Position numbers and translations under genes: made by a program. Source: Hydnum rufescens UP504 (lineage: Eukaryota; Basidiomycota; Agaricomycetes; Cantharellales; Hydnaceae). Taken from it: 26,981 bases of DNA. Each line of letters begins with the position of its first letter. Positions within the stretch are counted from its first letter, which is position 1. The stretch lies in the NCBI GenBank assembly GCA_014904985.1, contig MU129337.1:1-26981 (forward strand), given 5' to 3'. A model generated the notes under the pieces. That model did no database searches. It worked only from the letters and a program-made list of their open reading frames with translations, and was not told the origin of the DNA. This document shows, in pieces, positions 1-10,877 of the stretch.

Positions 1-889
1 TAAGATAAGCTAAATATGTGCACACTGGAATTCCAGCTTGATAGGGGTTAGTGATTGGGATTAGGCAATCTGTGCTGGGATTCACGTTCGATACCGCAAG
101 ACTTAACCAGTGTTAGGTCTCGTAGTGGGAGGAAGTTGCCGAAGCGGTCTGAGATTACGTGATCAATCGCATTCCAGGCGGCGAGAGCATGGAATGGAGA
201 AAGGGAGCTAGCAGGCAGCTGCAGCCCTTACTCTGGGAACTGCTAAGGCAACTTCGGAGCGCACGAGAAACTGAGAGGCAAGACTATGCCACCCAAACTG
301 GGCGCAGTGTTTTGGTCAACAAAAGGGAAGGTGGGTGGGTGAGAATTGACGTGTTGCTTGGCCATACAGTGCGTGTACAAGCAAGCTTGCAAGGAGAGGG
401 AAGCAAGTTAATGAATGCAGCGTACGTGAACGCTATTACATAATTATTCATCTCACTCAGTCCGCTTTATTTGCACTTATCTGGTCTTTTTAAACGAGTT
501 GCTCGTGCCTCGGACTAGTTTGGCAAATAGTTTTCAACTGAGCAGCTGCGGTTGTCGAGACCGGCCGTGTTCTCAAATTGGGGGATTACGTACTGTAAGG
601 CTAATTTGCCTGGAGATCTGCCTTGGAACAAGGTAAAAATGGGCCTGCTTGCCTCTGGTGTGCCTGGGGGTCTATTTTACACGGAAGATATCCTGAGCGA
701 TGTTCTTGATGCTGAAATCATGATTCCAAGTTGATTCGGGCCTCAACGCTGGAATTGCAACTGGAATTTGAAGCTGACTTAATTTGGGAATTCTGACTGT
801 ATGGCGCCACGATGTACCTAAAGGTGCACTGCTTCAACTCGTTTACCTACACCAGCTCTCTGTCCTTCACACCCTCTCTATTGCCCACC
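1..889. other. No gene recognised
   Basis: Two open frames (159-443 and 552-734) lack recognisable motifs, have no convincing splice partners and do not look like protein-coding sequence. The last part must hold the promoter and 5' leader of the lyase gene that starts at 890, but I see no clear TATA box. Nothing else can be supported here. Confidence 0.5.
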
Positions 890-2844
890 ATGACCACTCT
901 TTTGCTCCTAATCACAACATATATCGCTACCGTCTCCGCTATCACAAACTACGCAAATGAATTCATTGATCCTCAATTCCTCCTTAATTCTTCTGCTTGG
1001 ACCGCTCAGACACCCAATGCCCGTGAGAGTATCCCGCCAGGCGCGGACTTCCTGGCATCTCAGGGTCCATGGGGTGCGTTTCTTTCCCCCTATCTATCTG
1101 CCTGTGGCTTAAGGACGCGTACAGCTGTCACGAACAAGACCATCCTCCCACCTTCCAAGGACTTGAAAGACTATCTCAGTTGGCCCCCTTATGCGTGGCC
1201 AGACTGCAGCAAAGCCGGGAACACTACAGTACTCACAGACCAGGAAATATGGGTACAGTGCAAATATGGTGCGCAATGCGTCCCTTAGATTTGTTCTTCC
1301 CTCCCAACGATGTCGTATAGTCACCAGAGACGGACAGTTCAACCCCGACCAACATCTCGTTAATAATACTGGGGCCTTCTATGCCATGTCCGACGCCATC
1401 TTCTACAACACTATCGCCTGGCGCCTCACAGGCTTTTCAAATTATTCTGCCAGTGCGGCCCGTCTTATCAACACGTGGTTCGTCGACCCAGCCACCTCTA
1501 TGAATCCAAACTGTGCGTGTGGTTTTGTGCGTGTCGGGGACTACCCGCCCTTCCTGAACCCTTCCTGAATGTCTCTCTCTTGTTCTGGTCCGTGTAGTGA
1601 ACTATGCCCAGCTCCTCCGAGGGCCAGGAGTGCAGGTCGGCCAGCATACAGGGGTACTCGACCTCAAATGCATGACCAAGATTGCCTCCGCCGTGCTTAC
1701 CCTCCGACTTGGCGCAAGTCCTGAGTGGACCACTCAGATAGACCAAGGCTTCACTCAATGGGTCAGCCAATACATTGTGTGGATGACGAACAGCACTCTT
1801 GCATATCAAGAGAGGACTAGTGTGAAGTGCGTACCGCGACTAATTCATAGGAACGCCTCCGACGTGATGGGTTTCCTGACTTTCGTTGCATGGGGTGCTT
1901 CGCAGTAATCACGGCAGCTTCTTCTACAACCAGCTTGCTTCCTTGTATCTCATTGTCAACGACACGACAAATGCCAGGAATACGGTGCAAGAGTTCTTCT
2001 CTGGTCTCTACCAGAACCAGATAGACGCCAACGGAGAACAGGTAAATGTCCTGCGATTTCCACGCATTTTTCCCGTTCCAACCTTCTTCATTTTATCTAG
2101 CCGTTTGAAGCGTCTCGCACGCAGTAAGTTGGCATTCACTTCATCTTCGTGGGACGTGATCTGAATGAGCCTGGCTTCGCCTTCACAGCCCCTTTCATTA
2201 CAGAGCCTATAATCTCGCCGCTGTAATCGTACGCCCACTCCACTCCCCACACTTTAGCATACCTGTCCTAACAATCGCTTATTACCAGACCAGTGCAAAG
2301 ATAGGGCAATACGTCGGGTTCAACGCGTGGAACCTCACTACCAAGCAGGGCGGCACGATCCAAAAAGCCACTGACTACGCGATGACCAAAAACGCATCGA
2401 CGTCTGGAGAGCCTGGGGCCGCTCCGGAGCTCTTCCCAGTCGTGGCTGCCGTTGCGGCTGTCTATGGAGATCCCAGTGGGAAATACAAGCAATACCTCGA
2501 GAAGTGCGTCATGGTCACTTGGCCAGCCTTCCTTCTGATGATGATCTTCTTTACCCTGTGTGTCTGTTAGCGCGTCCTCGTACGAACCGTTCTTCTTTTG
2601 GTACCAACTTGGGGGGTAAGATTGGCCGTGTCAGACCCGGCTGGGGTCCTTGTATTCATTGTGCTGAGGTGAACTTTTACTGTACGACAGGGAAGGGAAT
2701 TCGGAGCAATTGCCAGCGCCTGTATCGACACCAGTACCCAATTCCTCTACTAGCGGAGGAGGGAGATTGGTTTCTTGGTCGTGTAACCCTTTGCAGATCG
2801 CCTATTTGGCGGCTATGTATGCTGTGGTGAATCACTTTGTGTAA
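890..2844 (+). CDS. Secreted alginate-lyase-family protein, copy 1
   Basis: Ten exons can be read: 890-1073, 1125-1268, 1321-1512, 1598-1826, 1906-2041, 2101-2123, 2189-2228, 2289-2503, 2571-2615 and 2691-2844. They give 453 residues, and all introns are GT-AG. The product starts with a signal peptide of about 17 residues (MTTLLLLITTYIATVSA). The body carries features of the fungal alginate-lyase/chondroitin-AC-like family: NYANEFIDP, GPWAVTNKT, SWPPYAWPDCS, RDGQFNPD, NYAQLLRGPG, SNHGSFFYNQ (the Asn-His region expected at the active site) and FHYRAYN. The C-terminus is Ser/Thr/Pro/Gly-rich and then hydrophobic, as in GPI-anchored wall enzymes. It probably cleaves an acidic polysaccharide outside the cell by beta-elimination; the substrate is not shown by sequence. 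No frameshift or internal stop is seen. It is the first of two tandem copies. Exon 6 is a 23-nt micro-exon. Confidence 0.85.
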
Positions 2845-3413
2845 GGCATCCATCCGAGTTTTAGTGATATATACATGGACAGACTAGAGATTCCATTACA
2901 TCCCATCACATCCCATGCCATCGTATACACTACCCTCTTTCGTGCATTTGTTATACTATAGCTGTATAGGGGTTATCTACTCATTCGAGATTGTTGCCAA
3001 CCAACAAGTTTCTGTTCTTGATGATTGGTTCAAGGATTGTACTCCGGGTCTATCTATTGGGCGAAGCGCCATGCCATGAATATGTTGCAATTGGCCCCGC
3101 TTTAGTGGGTCCTGTACACGCGCGCGCGGCAACGACCGGTCATCACCTCCTGGGAATACTGTACCCGTACCACTGTCAGGAACAAATAGCTCTGTACATT
3201 GGCCAAAGGCCAGTATCATTGGGAGGTTTTTCCCTAGCACCGTCAAGAAGGCAACTTGTCGATATATTTTCACTGTCCAGCGCGAAACTGGCGTGTAGCA
3301 GTGCATAAACAACCCGGCGCGTTTTCGCGTCTCTCGGTCCACCACACTCTTTTCGCTTCTATATCCTACACATCCTCGTGTTTGTACGCCCACACATTCT
3401 CTACGATACCATC
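2845..3413. other. Intergenic spacer between the two lyase genes
   Basis: This spacer should hold the 3' end of copy 1 and the promoter of copy 2. A short degenerate CATCCCATCA repeat lies near 2900-2922 and an alternating CG run near 3120-3128. A weak TATA-like TCTATATCC lies near 3358, about 55 bases before the start codon of copy 2. No coding sequence is convincing on either strand. Confidence 0.45.
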
Positions 3414-5309
3414 ATGCACGCCATTTTCGTTTTACTCGCTGTATCCACTACCGTCTGTGCAATCTTCCCAAACTACGCCAACGAATTCATAGATCCCCGT
3501 TTCCTCGTTAATTCTTCATCCTGGTCTGATCAAACACCACTTTCACGCGCCAATATCGTAAAGGGTGCAGCATTTGTTGCTACCTTGGGGCCATGGAGTA
3601 TGTTTATCTTTTTGTGGTGTTGTCGTGATATATTCTGAAGAATACTCGTAGGCGTTATGAATAAGACTATCCTCGCGCCCTCTAATGACCCAAAGGATTA
3701 CCTGAGTTGGGCTCCTTATGCATGGCCGGATTGCAGCGAAGCTGGCAATACGACCGAACTTACCCCCGAGCAAATATGGGTGCAATGCAGATATGGTGAA
3801 TATCAGGTCTACAGGGCCTTGCATTCCGAGCGTGTTCCCTCTCTAACATAATCCACAGTTACCAGAGACGGACAGTTCAATCCCGATCACCATCTCGTCA
3901 ATGATACTGGGGCTTTTTATGCGATGTCCGACGCTGTGTTCTATAATGCTATCGCTTGGCGCCTTACGGGATCTAACAATTTTTCTACTGCCGCTGTAAA
4001 CTTCATTAATATGTGGTTTATCGATCCAGCCACGTCCATGAATCCCAATAGTGGGACTTCTCTCTTGGTCTGCTTGACGAATTTATGAATCCATCATTTC
4101 CCCCCCATAGTGAACTACGCTCAGCTCCTTCGTGGTCCCGGAAAGCAAATGGGCCAATACATCGGAATTCTGGATCTTAGAGCTATGGCCAAGATCGCCA
4201 CCGCTGTCCTCACTCTTCGTATGGGTGGGAGCTCTGAGTGGACGCCCGACATAGACCAAGGTCTCACTAAATGGGTCAATGCTTATATACCATGGATGAC
4301 GAATAGTAGTCTCGCCCATCATGAGAGAAATGCCCCAAAGTTCGTACTCCGAATTATTTTTGTGCACCGCTTGTGATAGAATAGCCAATGGTTGGATTGT
4401 TAATTATTACCCTTCTAGCAATCATGGATCCTTTTTCTACTCCCAGCTCGCGTCTCTATATCTTATAGTTAACGATACACTTAGTGCCAGGAAGGCCATT
4501 GAGGAGTATTTCTCCGTTCTTTACATGGACCAGATAGAGGCTGACGGAGAACAGGTGCGTCCTTTCTTAAGTGGTTTCTTCCTTTCCTACCTTCATCTTC
4601 CCTCGTAGCCAATGGAGGCCTCTCGCGCACTGTAAGCGTGGCGTTGGCAACTTCCTTGCTGATCCTCGGATGGGACCGTAATGAGATTGCGTTCATAGTC
4701 CCTATCATTACAGAATATTTAATCTCATTGCCATGATTGTGAGCACAGTGCACTAGTTCTCACCCCTCCATCTCTGAAACGTGTGTCTAGACGAACGCGA
4801 AGATAGGTCAATATGTAGGCTTCGACGCCTGGAATCTCACCACGAACAAAGGCGGCTCGATCCAAAAGGCGGCGGATTACGTGATGTCGCTGAATGCATC
4901 GTCGACTGGAGAGGCTAAAGAAGTGGAGCAACTCTTCCAGGTAGTGGGCGCCGTTTCGGCTGTATACGGGGATCCCGACGGAAAATACAGGGAGTTCCTT
5001 CAACAGTGTGGTATATTTGGCAAGTCTATTTTTTCCCCTTGCTAATTTTTCGCCAGGGCCTGGATGACCGAACCGTTCTTCTTCTGGTACCAACTCGGCG
5101 GGTGAGATAACGTTGCTCAAATAATAGTAGTCCACTACAGTAGAACCTTTTTTTTTTTTCGCTGACGTTTATTTCTTGGCAGGGAAGGAAAGGTGAAACT
5201 TGTAGCTGTGCCCTCTATTGGAGGCGAGAGAAAATCATTCTCGTCTTCGATCGCATTCCGGATAGCATCTTTGGCCGGGGTGTATATCATACTGACTCTT
5301 CTTATATGA
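3414..5309 (+). CDS. Secreted alginate-lyase-family protein, copy 2
   Basis: Ten exons can be read: 3414-3597, 3652-3795, 3859-4050, 4111-4339, 4419-4554, 4609-4631, 4699-4738, 4791-5005, 5057-5101 and 5183-5309. They give 444 residues. Exons 1-9 have exactly the same lengths as in copy 1 (184, 144, 192, 229, 136, 23, 40, 215 and 45 nt), so the pair arose by tandem duplication. The product has a signal peptide (MHAIFVLLAVSTTVCA) and the family motifs NYANEFIDP, GPWSVMNKT, SWAPYAWPDCS, NYAQLLRGPG, SNHGSFFYSQ and PYHYRIFN. The last exon differs most from copy 1: it gives a short Lys/Ser-rich stretch and then a hydrophobic end, again like a GPI-attachment signal. The reading frame is intact. The role is probably polysaccharide lysis at the cell surface or outside; the substrate is unknown. 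Confidence 0.85.
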
Positions 5310-6179
5310 GGGAATGCGACGTTATGTCACGGTTTGTGTGTATGATAGTTCTAGTCTAGGTTTGAAGTCGACCCTAAACCATTGGCAATCAAATTTCCGC
5401 TATTCCCACCATCCAGGTCCACGTCGTGGTCCGAGAATGGTGAACAAGCATTTTGGACTTTGTGCTGCATCAGAAAATAGACCTTAGATGTAGGAAATTG
5501 TGTCTAGTTATATCTGTGGCACAGTGGAGGGGATAGCAAAGGTAGATTACAGGACCATCCCCCTGGTTCAACTCTGCTCAAGTCAAAGTTTCGTTAAATT
5601 CTCGAATTAGGCCCCCGTCTGGTATTCCCGCATGGGACGTGCAAGACATTCGTGGTGTTTCACACCTTGTTTAGTTTAGATGGAGGTTAAACCCAAACCA
5701 CCCCCACCCCCTTTATACAGTAGCGCACACGAGAATCCTAAAATTTTCTTTTGTGGAATTCCTGAGAATCATCTCCAAAGCCACTCAGACCTGTCAAATG
5801 CTCTATTTATGCATGTTTTGGCACGTAAATACCTACAACTTAAGCGTGGCGTTGAGTTGCGGCTGGTTTCTCCGCGCGGATATTATATTGCCATCCGTTA
5901 CTCTCAGACAACCCTCATCCTAACCTTGATGGCACCACCCATGCTCATAAGGTGGGCGAGAGCATTCAAGAATGCGTTGGGACAAAGAAGGTATTGCGGT
6001 CCTGCTTCTGCACCCATGCGGAGCCGCCTCATATCATGTGTGCATCCCTCCCTATAGGCAGAGGCCTCTGATGCCTCTAATCTTGAATCAAGGGCTAGGC
6101 TTGACCACAAATCCCACCCCATCACGGTATGTTTTTTATTGCTTTCTTTATATGTTCAACAACCTAACTCTAAACCTAC
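5310..6179. other. Intergenic region, no gene recognised
   Basis: A 125-residue open frame at 5680-6057 has a proline run near its start but no family motif, and I do not accept it as a gene. The final part (6120-6179) is T-rich and pyrimidine-rich and probably forms the core promoter and leader of the Crinkler-like gene. No repeat or RNA gene is evident. Confidence 0.45.
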
Positions 6180-7885
6180 ATGGATTTGGCAAAGCCCACG
6201 CCCGGACCGTTTGTTGATCCAAACATGTTACAGCTTCACACTATGTTCTGGGGAAAGCCCCTACAGCCGGAGCTGAGAGATGTTCATCCATCTGGCCTCA
6301 CGTTTCGAGGTTTGGCAATCGGGGTGTGCAATGATGAAGTTGAATCACGGGTCGTCAAAATCCTCCACATCCCTCGCTTTTTGGGGGGAGTCCAGGGTCA
6401 ACTAATGATCAGGAAGGAATATGAGGCACTATATGAAAGAATCTCACTGCACTGTGAGCGTCGCCCAGCTACCGGCACAAAGTTTACGGGGCACCAAGGG
6501 ATTGGTAAGGACATGAACATTGTTCCAGAATCATCTCAGTTTTCCTTCAATTAGGGAAATCCCATTTTATCTTCTATGCTCTCATTCGCCGCCTATCCGA
6601 ACAGCAGCCGACTGCATTTTATGACGCGATCTACCATTTAACATACCTTTTCAATGGGAATGGTGTCCGTAGGTACTCATGGCCCTTGCACTTGCGGGTG
6701 GTTCCTCAGGGAACTTGGGTGCTAGTGGATGACTTCCTTCCAAAGCATGCACCTTCACATTTGCTTCAGGGACCCAGCCCCTTTTACACCGTTCATGGGG
6801 GATCCCCAGATGCATGTCCATCCATCTGGGATACAGATGCCAAGTGTGCAGATATATATTATATGAATCCTTGGTCCTGGATGGAAGTGTGGGCATGGCA
6901 AGTTGTCACTTGTCTTTATCTGTGTGGAATGCTGAATCTCCTGCACAGTGCTGAACTCCATGGATTTGATTCTGGTGCACCCACAGCACAGCAATTGCAC
7001 ATGCTCTTCATGAAGTATGGCCCCTCTCCTGGCCTGATTTATGCACTGGCACGAGATCCGGAGCATGTTGATCGGCATGAGCATGGTCTGAGATTTTCCA
7101 TGAAGTGGCTGTCATTGATGGATATCAAGTACCTTGCCTACACTGATGGTAATGTTGGTGAGAATCGGCCCTTGGAAACCATCTCGCGCTGGCTATATGT
7201 TCTGAGACGGAAGGATCCCCAAACTCCGCAAGTTTATGCACATGATGTACAATCACCCTACCTCATGGATATCATCCTTGAACACTTCCATCAATCGATT
7301 CCCGATATTGCCGAATGTCTATATCACAGTTTCCGTGCCCTATCGCCGGTGTCCACATGCGTAGGAATTCTCTTCGAAAAATGCAGTCATCTTGTTCTCG
7401 CTCGGATCAATCATGATCCCAAACCATTCGCGATTACTCCTATGCTGGAAGGGGGCACTACCTACTGTAAATCCGCTCAACGACTCGAATGGTCGTACTG
7501 TATGGATGATTCACCCCAAGCAGTTACGGAATCATTCCGTGGAACATATCGAAACCTTCACAAGTACGAGAGTGTCCAGGACCTCCCTCCTCTTGATAAT
7601 GCAGGCTTCTACATACCTGGATACACTAACCATCCCACTTTCAGCTCCTTCGCTGTGCAAGGAACTACATTGTATGTGTTTCAAGCCACAGTAGCTCCTG
7701 TACATGATGTACAGGGTCCGGGTCTGGAAGAACTGGGGAGGTTCGTTGCTGGAAGCCGGATCACGGAACCATGGAAATTTGTTTTTGTGATACCGTCTGG
7801 GAATATGTTGGAATGCCATGTTCCAGCAGTTTGGAAAGACAGGCTTGCACTGTATACTCTTTATCTTGATGATATTGATGGTTAA
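6180..7885 (+). CDS. Crinkler/RHS-like P-loop NTPase with nuclease-like C-terminus
   Basis: Two exons (6180-6504 and 6555-7885) are joined across a 50-bp GT-AG intron and give 551 residues. Splicing restores a P-loop, GHQGIGKS (residues 104-111), which the intron splits. A likely Walker B, TWVLVDDF, lies at about 162-169. The N-terminal stretch with IRKEYEALYERI resembles the segment that precedes the P-loop in basidiomycete Crinkler-like proteins. The C-terminal part (about residues 470-551) contains LYVFQATVAPVHDV and WKFVFVIP, the usual look of the PD-(D/E)xK-like nuclease part of Crinkler/RHS proteins, with a Gln-x-Thr core in the LYVFQATV strand. No signal peptide is seen, so action inside cells, perhaps the nucleus, is likely. 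The reading frame is intact. Such proteins are suspected to act in fungal conflict or transposon biology; the role here is inferred only. Confidence 0.7.
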
Positions 7886-8045
7886 TGCTATACTAGGCAG
7901 ATTGGAATGTGTACTTAGGTGTCAAGGGAGGCTCCAGACACATTTTCCGCTCAGGATAGACAGGTTTCAGCTCAGACTGCCCATCAATCAAGTTGTTGCA
8001 AACTCAATTGAATTCAGTCAAAAGAAGCATTGCGGAGGTCCTTCT
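7886..8045. other. Spacer after the Crinkler-like gene
   Basis: This 160-base stretch lies between the stop codon of the Crinkler-like gene and the probable start of the copia LTR. It should contain the transcript 3' end. I see no coding sequence or repeat in it. Confidence 0.4.
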
Positions 8046-8326
8046 TGTTGAGACTTGGGCGCTCCAAGCACTCGGCATTTACCGGTATCTCAAGCGGCAG
8101 CCCTCAGGGGCACCCTCAGCGGCAGCCCTCAGTGGCTTGTCGCAAGAACAATAGCCTTCTCCTTTTTCCCCTTGCCACACCGTATCAGTATATATATCAC
8201 AGACAACCCCATAGTGCGATAACCTGCTTCGGTTCGTCACACTATAGGCGAGTCCACCTGTACTTTCCCCTTTCTCAGTAGACTAATAGAAAACCTGCTT
8301 CGGTTTGTTGCACTATAGTTTTTACA
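8046..8326 (+). repeat. Probable copia 5' LTR (inferred limits)
   Basis: The right limit is well placed: TTTACA at 8321-8326 is followed at once by a primer-binding site. The left limit is inferred from a TGTTGAG start at 8046, giving 281 bp bounded by TG and CA. Inside are a TATA-like TATATATA (8189-8196) and a 27-bp direct repeat with four mismatches, AACCTGCTTCGGTTCG at 8221-8247 and its copy at 8292-8318. The short motif CGGCAGCCCTCAG also occurs twice (8094-8106 and 8119-8131). No second LTR copy was found in the window, so the left edge cannot be confirmed. Confidence 0.5.
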
Positions 8327-8338
8327 GGTTATGGGCCC
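8327..8338 (+). other. Half-tRNA-type primer-binding site of copia element
   Basis: GGTTATGGGCCC follows directly after the LTR end. It is the complement of the anticodon loop and stem region of initiator tRNA-Met (GGGCCCAUAACC). Drosophila copia and yeast Ty5 use this half-tRNA priming mode. The match and position support the LTR boundary at 8326. Confidence 0.65.
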
Positions 8339-8378
8339 ATGAGCTCAAACCCCCTGCCTACAAAACACTCTGCCCTCC

Positions 8379-9482
8379 ATGACTGAGAAGCTATCAATTG
8401 CCAAGCTCTGAGGAGCTGAGAACTATGCTGCCTGGTCTGCGGACCTCCGTCTCATTCTCCGTTGCGACAAGAACTGGTCCCTTGTTGATGGTCCCAACAC
8501 CAAGCCTCCGCCCACACACATCCCAGATCCCTCTTTCTCTCCATCGCCACATCACCCTGACACTGCCCAGCCACCGACAATCGAAAACCCTGACTATGAA
8601 AAATGGGTGGATCACAGTATTGATGTACTGTACAAGATCCAGCTGACGTGTGAAGAGACAGTCAAGCGCCACATCCATCATCTTGAAGTCCCTGTCATAG
8701 TATGGCAGACACTGCGTGACTTGTACGAGCCAAAAGGTGCATCCATGCAGTCCACCCTAGTCAAGAAAATCTTCCGCACAACACTTGCCGACTACACATC
8801 GGTTTCCGAGTACCTTGCTGCTATAGAAACTGGTGCTGCCAACTACATAGCCGCTGGACCCTGTGATTGCCCTATCATCCCGGACCACCTGCTCGCGCTC
8901 ACAGTCCTGCATGGCTTACCAAGCCAATTCCGGGTTATTGTCACCACAATCCTATCTCGTGCTGGTGGAAGCCTCCTTTTACTGGCAGCCATTAAAGCAG
9001 ACCTGCTAGATGAAGAGAGGTGGCTTATCGATGCTGGCGAACTCAACAAGGGGACCAACACTGTGATGCAAGCTGGACACCACGCCAATTGCCCACCACA
9101 AACAGCTGAGGAAAAAGCCAATTATGCCAAGTGGCTCAAGACTGCTTCATGCCACGAGTGTGGGCAGATAGGCCATATTAAAGCCAAGTGCCTGAAGAAG
9201 GAGACAACACCAAAGAAACCAGCTGAGATGAATCAGGTTGCTTCACCTGACTCCGGGTCTGAACCTCCCGCAGTATTCTTTGTCGATGCAGACCAAAACC
9301 AACATGTCCTCCCCTCAGCAGCCCTCCAAACTGACTGGCCATCGTGCAAGGATGTCTGGGTCATTGACTCCGGGTGCTCAGACCACATGGCCTGTCGATG
9401 TTCTGACTTCTCCAAATACGATCCATTCATCAGGAAAAATGGTTTGCTCCTGAGATTGGCTGAATCTTGGAAGGCCTTCTAA
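8379..9482 (+). pseudogene. Copia gag and start of protease, truncated
   Basis: One reading frame runs from an ATG at 8379 to a TAA at 9480, broken by a TGA at 8409-8411. The encoded protein has a copia Gag (UBN2-like) region with GAENYAAWSADLR, YEKWVDHSIDVLY and VWQTLRDLYEPKG. It is followed by a CCHC zinc knuckle, CHECGQIGHIKAKC (9150-9191), and a protease start with WVIDSGCSDHM (about 9358-9390). Homology ends soon after, near 9465, in an unrelated tail. Integrase, reverse transcriptase, RNase H and 3' LTR are absent from the window. The element is therefore a dead 5' fragment. The first stop could be an early mutation or could mean that translation begins downstream. Confidence 0.8.
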
Positions 9483-9962
9483 GGCTCTGAAGGTCTCAGA
9501 AGACCCTTGACCATGGATGTGCCAAAGGTCAGGGAGCTATTTTAGTTTAATGTACCCAAGGTGAATTTACTTCTATTTATCCTAGGGAACAAACTCAAGA
9601 GATCTAGTAGAGCTCAAAATGACCAAGAACTTGATTTCTGGTTACCATCAAGTTTGCTGGAGCTGGCATTCTGGCAGCAGAACAAAATGGTGTCACGAGA
9701 GAGAGTGGTCCTGAAGAGAATTGGGGATCTTTCATTGGTGCATACAGTAGCTCTGTTTAGTGTATATGTTGCATGTATTGTCGTGATATTAAGGAATAGT
9801 AATAGGGGAGACCGAAGACAATTGTGTCTAGGATACTAAAGCATGAGAAACCCGAGCTGATAGAGAAGAGTAGAGAGTGGAATATGATGGTGGCCCTGGC
9901 ATATAGGGACATAAGCCAAGGTCCCACACCGCAACTAGACTCGTGACCAACCTGGAGACTGA
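9483..9962. other. Unassigned stretch between copia and ACC fragments
   Basis: This stretch holds no recognisable coding sequence on either strand. A perfect 10-bp palindrome, GAAGGCCTTC, sits at the very end of the copia fragment (9472-9481). A short inverted repeat, AAGGTCT with AGACC, follows at about 9489-9506. The rest may be unknown transposon sequence or flank captured with the ACC fragment. Confidence 0.35.
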
Positions 9963-10856
9963 CTGAGGGATGACCTGAGCAAAGCAGCTTGCAGGATGGA
10001 CTTCTCTTCTGTAAGCGATCAGGCAGGATCTACTAATCCAGCAAGGGCCACCTTTTGGTTCGGCGATCTAATGAGCTCAGTCACCTGTCTCGTTATTTCA
10101 TCACTCTGCAATTCAGTCAATGTCAGTTCCAGGTTAAGCACTTCGAAGGCTTCAGTGACAGCCTGATCATCCTTGAGGTTCGTGGTTGGGGGTATGAGAG
10201 AGAAAAGTAGGTTGTTGGCCTCTGCTTGGCTTGTCGTAGGCGAGATAGCAAGAATTTGCTTAATGTACCCCGACCGAACAAGCTTGGAGCATAATGCCCA
10301 GTAGAAGAATCTCCATGTGTCCCTCCAAACCGTCAGCTTGGCATATCCTTTCGCCTCCGTGTGACCAGTACAACTGGACAAAGTGAGTGAGCAAACACTA
10401 GGATGTGAGATGACCAAGCCTAGCTTACTCATGGAGATCAGCATACAACAAAGCCATTTGCTGATACATGGGTTTAAGGTGTTGTTCATGAGCAGCCAAC
10501 TTATCTGCAGCCTCTGCATGTTCTGTATCGGTTGCTGACATGTCCTTGCTGGCTTTCTTGTACATGGCAAAATCAGGGTCCAGTCAGTCCATCAGGCTAA
10601 GAATCTTCTCTCGTCGCACTGATTCATATGGATTTAGTACAATATGCCCAGAGGTAAAGGTGATGAAAGACGCACTCTTAATCTCGACCACACCCTCAGG
10701 CTCTGAACATGTCCATCAATTCCAGCAGTCAAAGGCACAGGGGAGGTATAAGAGACTGACTGAGGACACCTGCACAAGATTCCACATCTGCATACATTTC
10801 CATGTGATCGGGACTTATTGAAGGGTCGAGAACCACCCAAGCACCTCCACGCTATG
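9963..10856 (-). pseudogene. ACC1: Acetyl-CoA carboxylase C-terminal fragment
   Basis: On the minus strand the frames give [17 protein letters not shown] sequence followed by [16 protein letters not shown], then PEGVVEIK, RREKILSLMD, a helical Lys/Ala/Gln-rich part with MYQQMALLYADLH, TEAKGYAKLTVWRDT and FFYWAL. This is the order found at the C-terminal end of the carboxyltransferase domain of fungal acetyl-CoA carboxylase, the enzyme that makes malonyl-CoA in the cytosol. At least three introns remain in place (for example 10703-10760), so this is a DNA-level copy. Stops lie at 10584-10586 and near 10850, and several expected arginines have become Cys or His. The N-terminal bulk of the enzyme is absent. 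A final TGA lies at 10019, and homology may continue to about 9963. Confidence 0.75.
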
Positions 10857-10877
10857 AGTTAGATTAGTACGAAATTT

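Noticed and set aside
159..443. 94-residue open frame at the left edge
   Set aside because: No recognisable motif and random-looking composition.
5680..6057. 125-residue plus-strand open frame
   Set aside because: Proline run only; no conserved motif, no splice partner, and it overlaps the likely promoter region of the next gene.
9472..9506. Palindrome and inverted repeat as a possible Helitron 3' end
   Set aside because: No CTRR end follows at the usual distance in either direction, and no matching TC start was found near 21 kb. Not enough to call a Helitron.
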